The notes below the pieces were generated by a model. The model did not search any database. It was not told the DNA's origin and was given only the letters and a program-made list of their open reading frames with translations. From contig CAZMCC010000077.1 in the NCBI GenBank assembly GCA_964564695.1, positions 1-18,983 of the forward strand: DNA of 18,983 nt, read 5' to 3'. Positions 7,186 through 13,963 of the stretch are shown in pieces; within the stretch, counting starts at the first letter, position 1, and the number at the start of each line of letters is the position of its first letter. Origin of the DNA: CAZMCC01 sp964564695 (lineage in GTDB: Bacteria > Planctomycetota > Phycisphaerae > Phycisphaerales > UBA1924). Made by a program: the position numbers and the translations under genes.

Positions 7186-8655
7186 TTACTGAGTCGTGGT
7201 CGGCGCACGAGCCGGCGTCGCCGCCGCGCTCGTCTCCTGCGGCACTTCCCACCCGCCCCCGAGGGACTTGTAGATCGCGATCAGGCTCGTGCTGACCTGG
7301 GCGTCGCTCTCGGCGAGCTGGTCCTCAAGCAGGAACAGGGCCCGCTGCGTGTCGAGCACGTTCAGGAAGTCCGTCAGGCCGCGGGTCCACAGGTCGTTCG
7401 CAAACTCCACGGCCTTGCGGTCCGCGTCGACGGCGAGGGCCAGCGACTCGCGCCGCTCCTTCACCCGCGCGTACGCCACCAGCGCGTTCGCCACGTCCTC
7501 GTATGCCTCGAGCACCGTCCGCTCATACTGCACGAGCGCCTGCTCCTGCTGCGCCTCGCGCACCTGGATCGTGCTGCGGATCCGTCCCGCGTCGAAGATC
7601 GGCCAGCGGACCGCGAGCGGGCCGGCGCTCCACGTCCGACTGTCGCCGCTAAAGAGGTTGCCCATGTCCTCGCTCTCGACCCCGAACGAGCCGCTGAGCG
7701 TGAACCGCGGGTACAAGTCCGCGGTCGCTACGCCGACTCGGGCGGTTGCGGCGGCGAGCGACCGCTCCGCGCGCCGGATGTCCGGGCGCCGACGGAGCAG
7801 TTCAGCGGGCATCCCGACGAGCACCGCCTCGGGCGTCGGCGGCACGGGGGCCGTCGCCTCCAGCTCGGGCGCGAGCGTGCCGGGGCGCTTGCCCAGCAGC
7901 ACGTCGAGCCGGAACGCGGCCCGCTTGAGGTCGGTCTTCAGGGGCGGGATCTGTGAGCGGGTCGCTTCGAGCTGCGCGGTCGCCTGGGCGACCTGCAGGT
8001 CGGTCCCCAGCCCGGCCGCGAGTCGGTCCTTCGAGAGCCCGAGCGTGTCCTGCTGGATGCGGACGTTCTCGTTGGCGATCGTGAGACGGGCCTGGGCCGA
8101 GCGGTATTCGACGTAGTTGCGGGCGACCTCCGAAAGCAGCACCACCCGCGCGTCGCGCTGCGACTCGACGGCCGAGTCGACTTCGGCCTCGGCCGCCTCG
8201 ACCGAGCGGCGCACGCGCCCGAACACGTCGATCTCCCACGTCGCGTCGAAGCCGGCGTCGTAGAAGTCGGACTCCTCGCCCGGCGAGCCGAATTCGCCGC
8301 CGAACGAGTTCTCGCTGGCGCGGTCGTACGACGCCGATGCGCCCACGCCGACCGTCGGGAACTGATCGGCCGCCACGACGCCGCGGAGAGCCCGGGCCTC
8401 GCGCACGCGGGCCGCTGCTTCCTTGAGGTCGAGGTTGCCCACCAGCGACCGGTCGACGAGCGACTCGAGCGTGGGGTCCTCGAATGCCTTCCACCACTCG
8501 CGCAGGTCGGCCTGCCCGGCTTGGAGCCCGCCTTCGAGCGGCTCGGGCCACTGGTCGGCCGACGACCCCGCCTTCGGCGAGGCGTAGTCGGGCCCGACGC
8601 TGCAACCCGCGAGAGCGATGAGGACGACGGCGGAGATGGTGGCGTGGCGGATCAT
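7186..8655 (-). CDS. RND efflux system outer-membrane factor, NodT/OprM lipoprotein family
   Basis: Outer-membrane channel (489 residues) of a tripartite efflux pump. It forms a trimeric beta-barrel with a periplasmic alpha-helical tunnel that docks on the membrane-fusion protein. The start ATG 8655 gives a signal peptide ending in a lipobox, LIALAGC, with Cys18 as the predicted lipidated residue. This is followed by SVGPDY, typical of this family. Two OEP repeats are visible; the second opens with the hallmark LLRRRPDIR (Arg288-Asp292) and ARVGVATADLYPRFTLSGSFG. The open frame extends 44 codons further upstream (to 8787), but that part overlaps the RND gene and is low-complexity Gly/Arg, so I rejected it. 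It starts 28 bases after the RND stop, so translation is probably linked to it. Confidence 0.93.
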   Translation of the reverse strand: MIRHATISAVVLIALAGCSVGPDYASPKAGSSADQWPEPLEGGLQAGQADLREWWKAFEDPTLESLVDRSLVGNLDLKEAAARVREARALRGVVAADQFPTVGVGASASYDRASENSFGGEFGSPGEESDFYDAGFDATWEIDVFGRVRRSVEAAEAEVDSAVESQRDARVVLLSEVARNYVEYRSAQARLTIANENVRIQQDTLGLSKDRLAAGLGTDLQVAQATAQLEATRSQIPPLKTDLKRAAFRLDVLLGKRPGTLAPELEATAPVPPTPEAVLVGMPAELLRRRPDIRRAERSLAAATARVGVATADLYPRFTLSGSFGVESEDMGNLFSGDSRTWSAGPLAVRWPIFDAGRIRSTIQVREAQQEQALVQYERTVLEAYEDVANALVAYARVKERRESLALAVDADRKAVEFANDLWTRGLTDFLNVLDTQRALFLLEDQLAESDAQVSTSLIAIYKSLGGGWEVPQETSAAATPARAPTTTQ

Positions 8656-8683
8656 GGAGTCGCGTGGAGAAGAGGTCCGGGAT

Positions 8684-11600
8684 TCAGGAAGTGGTGACCA
8701 GGCGGGGATGGGCCGCGGTCGCGTGACCGTTCGCACCCGTGTGCCCCGCCCCCCCCGCCCCCCCCACTCCCCCCACTCCCGACGCACCCGAGGACTGGTG
8801 AAGGTCGGCGTTGGGCGTGTGCGGGTGCACCGTCCGCTTGCCGGCGATGAGCACGTAGATCGACGGCACGATGAACAGGGTGAAGAACGTCGAGATCGCC
8901 ATGCCGCTGACCAGCACGATGCCGATGCTGTTGCGGGCCTCGGCGCCCGCGCCCGAGACGAGCACGAGCGGGAAGTGCCCGAACACCGTCGCGGCCGACG
9001 TCATGAGGATCGGACGCAGGCGCGTCGCCGAGGCCTTCTTCACGGCGTCGCGCTTGCTCAGCCCCTCCTCGCGGAGGTGGTTGGCGAACTCGACGATGAG
9101 GATGCCGTTCTTGGCGACCAGCCCGACGAGCGTGATGAGCCCGACCTGCGAGTAGATGTTGATGGTCGTCACGCCGCTGTAGGTGAACACCAGGGCTCCC
9201 GTGAGCGCCAGCGGCACCGAGCCGAGCAGCACGATGAACGGGTCGCGGAAGCTCCCGAACTGTGCCGCGAGCACGAGGTAGATGAGCCCGATCGCGAACC
9301 CGAGGGTCGACACCAGCGTCGCGCCCTCGGTGCGCATCTGGCGGCTCTCGCCGGCGTAGTCGATGGCGTAGCCCGGAGGGATGATCCCCCTGGCCGCCGT
9401 CTCGAGCGCCGAGAGGGCTTCTTCCTTCGTGACCCCCGGGGCCACCACGCCGTAGACCTTCGCGCTGTTGCGCTGCTGGAAACGGGTGAGCACGCGCGGC
9501 ACGGCCTCGGTGCGCAGCGTCACGAGCGAACGGAGCGAGACCGACCCGCCGTCCCGCGTGCGGACCTTGAGCTCGAGCAGCTGCTCGGGCGTGCGCCGCT
9601 GCTCGTCACCGATCTGCGGGATGACCTTGTAGCTCCGCCCCGAGTAGTTGAACCTGTTCACGTAGTTGCCCGAGAGCAGCACCGCGAGGTTCTGCCCGAT
9701 GTCGGCCATGTCGAGCCCGAGGTCCGCGACCTTCTTGCGGTCGATTTCGATCTTGGTCTGCGGCAGGTCGATCTTGAGGTCCGAGTCGATGTACACGAAC
9801 TTGCCGCTCGCGTACCCGGCCCCGATGAGCTGGCCGATCGTCGGCTCCATCTCCTGCGCCTCCTCGGCGCTGGTGACCATGAGCTCGACGTCGAACTGCC
9901 CGGCTCCCGGCAGCGGCGCCGGGCGGATGGCGATGGACCTCAGGTCCTCGATCGCCATGAGCTTGCCGATCACCTCGCCCTGGATCGGCTCGGTCGTCCG
10001 CGTGCGCTTGTCCCAGTCGACGGTCTGGATGCCGCCGAAGCCGCCGCCCATGTTGAGCTCGGCGATCTGGAAGAAGAACTTCGCCTCTTCGACCGACATG
10101 AACGCCTCGGCGACCTTCTTGAACCCGCGGACCGTGTAGTTGAGGGTGGACTCCGGGGCCGTCTGCACGACGGCGAACACGATGCCCTCGTCCTCGGTCG
10201 GCGCAAGCTCCTGCTTGGATCCCTGGTACAAGGGCGGCGCGAACGCGCAGAACGCGATCGCCGCCAGCACGCCCAGCCACCACACCTTGAGCACGTACCC
10301 GAGCACCCACTCGTATAGCGCACGCAGGTGGTCGAACAGCCGGTGGACCACCCGCGCGAACCACCCGTCCTTGCCGTTGGCCGGCACCATCCACGCGCTC
10401 ATGATCGGCGACAGCGTCACCGCCACGATGCCCGAGATCACGACCGCCGCCGCCAGCGTGAACGCGAACTCGCGGAAGAGCATGCCCGTCAGCCCGCTCT
10501 GGAAGCCGATCGGGGCGTACACGGCCGCCAGCGTGATCGTCATCGAGATCACCGGCGCGAACAGCTCGCGGGCCCCCACGAGGGCCGCGTCGATCTTGTT
10601 CATCCCCGCCCGGATGTGGCGCTCGACGTTCTCGACCATCACGATCGCGTCGTCGACGACCAGGCCGACCGAGAGCACCACCGCGAGGATCGTCAGCAGA
10701 TTCAAGCTGAACCCGAACAGGAGCATCGCCAGGCACGCGCCGATGAGCGACACGGGCATGGCCACCAGGGGCACCAGCACCGTCCGCAGCGAGCCCATGA
10801 ACAGGAAGACCACCAGCGCCACGATCGCGATCGTCTCGACCAGCGTGTGCGTGATCTCGGTGATCGCGTGCTCCATGTAGTACGTGCCGTCGTAGGCGAG
10901 CGTCATCTGCACACCCGCGGGCAGCGTCGGACGCACCTCCTCGATCCGCTTCTTGAGGGCGGCGGCGACGTCGAGCTCGTTGGCGCGCGGCAGGGGCCAG
11001 ACGCTGAGCCAGATGGCCGGCTTGCCGTTGAACCCGGCCTCGCCCGTGGGCTCCTCGCTCCCGAGCTCGACCTTGGCGATGTCCCGCAGCCGCACCATCG
11101 AGCCCTGGCGCTCGCGCACGATCAGGTCGGCGAACTCGCTCGTCGCCTTCAGGTCCGTGTCGGTCAGCAGGTCGATCTGGATGTCACGGCTCTTGGTGCG
11201 GCCCACCGGGGCGATGAAGTTGTTCCGCGCCAGCGCGTCCCAGACCTCGCGGGCCGTGATATCCAGGCTCTCCATCTTCGCCGTGTCCAACCACACGCGC
11301 ATCGCCAGGTCGCGCGAGCCCTCGACGCCGCAGCGCTGCACGCCGGGGATCGTCTGGAACTCCGGCTGCACCTCGCGGATCAGCATGTCGTTGAGCTGCA
11401 TCAGGCTGAGCGTGTCGCTCGTGAAGCTGATGTAGAACGTCGCGTACGGCTTGTCGGTCCGCTGGATATCGACCGAGGGCGCCTCGGCGCTCGCCGGCAG
11501 CCGGCTGCGCACCTGGTTCAGGCGGGCGCTGATCTCGGCGAGGGCGTCGTTGCTGTTGTGGTTCAGGCGCAGACGCACCGTCACCGTGCTCACGCTCGAG

Positions 11601-11857
11601 CGGCTCGAGCTCTCGATGTAGTCGATGCCGGCGATCGCCGACACCGCCTGCTCGATCGGCGTCGTGATGAACCCGCGGACCGTCTCGGCGCTCGCGCCGA
11701 CGTACACGGTCGTGATGACGATCGCGCTCGATTCGAGCGTCGGGTACTGGCGGACCGCCAGCGCCCCGATCGACCGCCATCCCACCGCGAGGATGATCAG
11801 GCTCACGACGATCGCGAGCACCGGCTTTCTGATGAAGATGTCCGTGAAGGACTTCAC
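8684..11857 (-). CDS. RND multidrug efflux permease (AcrB/MexB-like, HAE1 family)
   Basis: Inner-membrane proton/drug antiporter of 1057 residues. It opens with the typical MKSFTDIFIRKPVLAIV. Two large periplasmic loops and 12 helices fit the family. The proton-relay residues are intact: Asp402-Asp403 in GLVVDDAIVMVEN (helix 4) and Lys916 in GLVAKNGILIVEF (helix 10), equivalent to AcrB Asp407/Asp408/Lys940. This supports an active pump. The start is GTG 11857, with GGGAG eight bases upstream (11866-11870). The C terminus carries an unusual tail of roughly 45 residues rich in Gly, Ala, His and Ser, encoded by a G-tract (8744-8780). It lies between the fusion protein and outer-membrane factor genes of the same pump. 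Substrates are unknown. Confidence 0.95.
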   Translation of the reverse strand: MKSFTDIFIRKPVLAIVVSLIILAVGWRSIGALAVRQYPTLESSAIVITTVYVGASAETVRGFITTPIEQAVSAIAGIDYIESSSRSSVSTVTVRLRLNHNSNDALAEISARLNQVRSRLPASAEAPSVDIQRTDKPYATFYISFTSDTLSLMQLNDMLIREVQPEFQTIPGVQRCGVEGSRDLAMRVWLDTAKMESLDITAREVWDALARNNFIAPVGRTKSRDIQIDLLTDTDLKATSEFADLIVRERQGSMVRLRDIAKVELGSEEPTGEAGFNGKPAIWLSVWPLPRANELDVAAALKKRIEEVRPTLPAGVQMTLAYDGTYYMEHAITEITHTLVETIAIVALVVFLFMGSLRTVLVPLVAMPVSLIGACLAMLLFGFSLNLLTILAVVLSVGLVVDDAIVMVENVERHIRAGMNKIDAALVGARELFAPVISMTITLAAVYAPIGFQSGLTGMLFREFAFTLAAAVVISGIVAVTLSPIMSAWMVPANGKDGWFARVVHRLFDHLRALYEWVLGYVLKVWWLGVLAAIAFCAFAPPLYQGSKQELAPTEDEGIVFAVVQTAPESTLNYTVRGFKKVAEAFMSVEEAKFFFQIAELNMGGGFGGIQTVDWDKRTRTTEPIQGEVIGKLMAIEDLRSIAIRPAPLPGAGQFDVELMVTSAEEAQEMEPTIGQLIGAGYASGKFVYIDSDLKIDLPQTKIEIDRKKVADLGLDMADIGQNLAVLLSGNYVNRFNYSGRSYKVIPQIGDEQRRTPEQLLELKVRTRDGGSVSLRSLVTLRTEAVPRVLTRFQQRNSAKVYGVVAPGVTKEEALSALETAARGIIPPGYAIDYAGESRQMRTEGATLVSTLGFAIGLIYLVLAAQFGSFRDPFIVLLGSVPLALTGALVFTYSGVTTINIYSQVGLITLVGLVAKNGILIVEFANHLREEGLSKRDAVKKASATRLRPILMTSAATVFGHFPLVLVSGAGAEARNSIGIVLVSGMAISTFFTLFIVPSIYVLIAGKRTVHPHTPNADLHQSSGASGVGGVGGAGGAGHTGANGHATAAHPRLVTTS
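8744..8780 (-). repeat. G-tract cluster with quadruplex potential at the RND gene 3' end
   Basis: On the coding (minus) strand there are, in order, runs of 3, 6, 8, 8 and 4 G separated by AGT, AGT, C and C. They encode the Gly/Ala/Val part of the pump's tail. The composition fits the G3+N1-7 quadruplex rule in mRNA and non-template DNA. The two G8 runs are also slippage-prone and a known type of sequencing-error site. Confidence 0.75.
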
Positions 11858-11945
11858 GCCTGTTCTCCCGGGCCGATCGGCGTTCGCGCACCGTTCGCGC
11901 CGTCATGCCCTCTCGTGCCGTTCACTCGCCGCGTCGGACGCTCTC

Positions 11946-13196
11946 TTACTTCGAGCCCGCCGCGGCCGTCTCTTTCGCCGGTCCCGCGCCCGCGCCGGGC
12001 GCTCCCGGCGCCTTGGGGGCTCCGGGCATGACCTTCGCCCCGTCGCGGAGCTTGAACGAGCCCGCCGCCGCGATCCTGTCGCCGGGCTTGAGCCCGTCGA
12101 GCACGATGATCTCCTCGCCAACGGATGGTCCGAGGGTCACAAACTTCTGGTGGGCCCGCATCGCGGCGGGGTCTTTCTCGTCCGTGGAGACGATGAAGAC
12201 CGAGTTGGCGTACGCCGCACGCCTTATCGCCATGCTCGGCACCACCGTGAACTCCTTGGACGTGTCGATCGGCACGCGCACCTGCACCGACATCCCCGGC
12301 ACCAGCGCCCCCTTGGGGTTGTCGACCAGGGCCCGGACGCGGAGGTTCCGCGTGTCATAGTTGACCGCGGCGTCGACCGCGACGACCCTGATCGGTACCG
12401 GAGTCGGCCCAAGCAGGTCGCCCGTCGCCATCACCGTCATCCCGATCGCGACCCGCGGGGCATATTCCTGCGCGATCGCGAAATCGAGGTAGATCTTGTC
12501 CGTGAGCTCCTGCAGCATCACGACGTCGGTGCCCTCGGCGAGGTACTGGCCCTCGTGCACTGTCCGCATGGCCACCCGCGCCCGGAACGGCGCCACGATC
12601 GTGCGCTTCGCCAGCCGTGCTTCGACCTGCGCGACCCGCGCCTTCGCCTGGTCCACCTCGGCCAGCCACTTCGTGCGGTCCGCCTTCGTCGTGTCCAGCC
12701 TCGCGCGGGCCCGGTCGACCTCGACCTCGGCCACCGACTTCGTGCCCACGCGGCTCAGACGCTCGAGCTCGAGCTCCGCGAGCTTGATCTGCGCGTCGGC
12801 CTGCACAATGTTCGCCTCGGCCACCCGCACGTTCGCCTGGGCCGCCTTCAGGTCGGCCTGGTCGATCGAGTCGTCCTGCTTGAGCAGCACATGCCCGGGC
12901 TCGACCTCGGAGCCCGACTCGAAGCCGACGAACTTCACCGTGCCCGCCAGTTCGTTGCGAACCGTCACGGCCCGCAGGGCGAACGCCGTCCCCACCAGAT
13001 CCGCCGTCGGCTGCCAGTTCACCTGGCGGGCCTCGACGATCTGCACGGACTCGGCGGGCTCGAACCCCGCCATCCCCCCCTTACCGCCGCCACCCGCGGC
13101 GCCGTCGCCCTTGTCACGGGTGTAGTACCAGTACCCGCCAGTGGCGCACGCCGCCAGCAACACCACAAGGAAAATCACAAGCGCGGCGCGCTTCAT
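11946..13196 (-). CDS. RND efflux periplasmic adaptor (membrane-fusion protein)
   Basis: Periplasmic adaptor (416 residues) that joins the RND pump to the outer-membrane channel. The N terminus is a signal peptide with lipobox LAAC (Cys17 predicted lipidated), then a Gly-rich linker. There follow a lipoyl-like half (AGTVKFVGFESGSEVEPGHVL), a long alpha-hairpin coiled coil with heptad-like Ala/Glu/Arg repeats (about residues 115-200), the second lipoyl half (TIVAPFRARV), and beta-barrel and membrane-proximal domains. The tail from about 390 is Pro/Ala/Gly-rich. ATG 13196 overlaps the tetR stop by four bases (ATGA), and AGGAG is seven bases upstream inside tetR, indicating translational coupling. 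The RND gene follows 88 bases later. Confidence 0.93.
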   Translation of the reverse strand: MKRAALVIFLVVLLAACATGGYWYYTRDKGDGAAGGGGKGGMAGFEPAESVQIVEARQVNWQPTADLVGTAFALRAVTVRNELAGTVKFVGFESGSEVEPGHVLLKQDDSIDQADLKAAQANVRVAEANIVQADAQIKLAELELERLSRVGTKSVAEVEVDRARARLDTTKADRTKWLAEVDQAKARVAQVEARLAKRTIVAPFRARVAMRTVHEGQYLAEGTDVVMLQELTDKIYLDFAIAQEYAPRVAIGMTVMATGDLLGPTPVPIRVVAVDAAVNYDTRNLRVRALVDNPKGALVPGMSVQVRVPIDTSKEFTVVPSMAIRRAAYANSVFIVSTDEKDPAAMRAHQKFVTLGPSVGEEIIVLDGLKPGDRIAAAGSFKLRDGAKVMPGAPKAPGAPGAGAGPAKETAAAGSK

Positions 13197-13837
13197 TTCG
13201 AATCTCCTCGATCCCCCGCGCCCGCGGACGTGCCCGCGGTGCTCAGTCGGCAGGTCCTGCCGCTGGCCCCTTCGCCACCCGCTCCCCCGACCAACGGCTC
13301 AAGGGTGAGCCGAATCCGATCCATGAGTCCCTGGTCGACCGACCCGAGGCCGAGCACGCGGCAGAGCCACAGGCCGTCCATCGCGGCGCAGACCGTTTCG
13401 CCGACACCGCTCTCGAGCCCGTCGTCAGCGAGTCGCTGGCGGATCTCGCCATAAACCGCCCGCATCGGTTCGATGAGCCGTGGATTCTGCACGAGGGCGG
13501 CGAACACCGCCGACGAGCTTCGCTGACACTGCTCCGTCCACCCCTCGGCATCCTTCAGATGGTTGAGCAGGGCCCGAGCCATGCGCCCCGGCCCGGCGGA
13601 CGACTCCTCGTAAGCTCCGATCGCGCACTCGCGCCACCCCGCCGCACACCGCAGCACCATGGCCTCGATCAGCCGGTCCTTGCTCGCGAAGTGGTGCAGC
13701 AATCCGCCCTTGCTCATCCCCGCCTCGGCCGCGACCGCGTCGAGGGTCAGGTTGCCAATCCCTTGGCGCACCACCACCGCCTCGGCGGCGTCGAGGACAC
13801 GGTCGGAGAGCGAGATGTCACCTTTGCGTTCAACCAT
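13193..13837 (-). CDS. TetR family repressor of the efflux operon
   Basis: One-component transcription regulator (214 residues). The N-terminal helix-turn-helix is at about residues 31-50, with LTLDAVAAEAGMSKGGLLHHF followed by the usual SKDRLI. The C-terminal ligand-binding half is variable, as expected. It is the first gene of the tetR-adaptor-RND-outer membrane factor-MFS unit and overlaps the adaptor start by four bases, so it almost certainly controls that operon, including itself. Two palindromes just upstream are likely operators. The start is ATG 13837. No ribosome-binding site is visible, which matches a very short or absent leader if the proximal promoter is used. The inducing ligand is unknown. 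Confidence 0.93.
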   Translation of the reverse strand: MVERKGDISLSDRVLDAAEAVVVRQGIGNLTLDAVAAEAGMSKGGLLHHFASKDRLIEAMVLRCAAGWRECAIGAYEESSAGPGRMARALLNHLKDAEGWTEQCQRSSSAVFAALVQNPRLIEPMRAVYGEIRQRLADDGLESGVGETVCAAMDGLWLCRVLGLGSVDQGLMDRIRLTLEPLVGGAGGEGASGRTCRLSTAGTSAGAGDRGDSK

Positions 13838-13846
13838 GAGCCGCTG

Positions 13847-13874
13847 AGAATACCGTCCAGACGGTCGGAGTCAA
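13847..13874 (-). promoter_or_regulatory. Proximal promoter of the tetR efflux operon (P2)
   Basis: On the minus strand TTGACT (13874-13869) and TATTCT (13852-13847) are separated by 16 bases, matching the sigma-70 consensus at 5/6 and 4/6. The spacer is filled by a palindrome (operator 1). Predicted initiation is near 13840, only a few bases from the tetR ATG at 13837, so the mRNA would be nearly leaderless. Confidence 0.5.
13852..13865. promoter_or_regulatory. Operator 1, palindrome for the TetR regulator
   Basis: ACCGTCCAGACGGT is a 14-base dyad with six of seven pairs matched. It fills the space between the candidate -35 and -10 of the proximal promoter, a common position for TetR-family operators. 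It starts 15 bases upstream of the tetR start codon. Confidence 0.6.
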
Positions 13875-13890
13875 ACCGACCGGACGGTTT
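13873..13890. promoter_or_regulatory. Operator 2, palindrome for the TetR regulator
   Basis: AAACCGACCGGACGGTTT is an 18-base dyad with eight of nine pairs matched, and it shares the GACGGT half-site with operator 1. The two centres are 23 bases apart, about two helical turns, so two dimers would bind the same face of the DNA. It could also fold as an RNA hairpin ending the upstream glycosidase transcript, but no T-tract follows. Confidence 0.55.
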
Positions 13891-13927
13891 TTGAATTACA
13901 GCTTGATGTTTGCACTTCACTCGGGAC

Positions 13928-13955
13928 AATGTACCAGACAAACAGCGACTGTCAA
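13928..13955 (-). promoter_or_regulatory. Distal promoter of the tetR efflux operon (P1)
   Basis: On the minus strand a perfect TTGACA (13955-13950) is followed after 16 bases by TACATT (13933-13928), 4/6 to the -10 consensus. It would start transcription near 13921, leaving a leader of about 84 bases that contains both operator palindromes. The -35 lies just after the glycosidase gene stop. Confidence 0.45.
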
Positions 13956-13963
13956 TCCCCGCA

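Noticed and set aside
8656..8787. 44-codon N-terminal extension of the outer-membrane factor
   Set aside because: It overlaps the RND gene, encodes low-complexity Gly/Arg sequence and would bury the lipoprotein signal. ATG 8655 with lipobox is preferred. Kept only as part of the frameshift observation.
6157..12031. Several 500-600 codon plus-strand open frames opposite the MFS, outer-membrane factor and RND genes
   Set aside because: All are antisense to well supported efflux genes and are rich in Arg, His, Asp and Pro with no recognisable domain.
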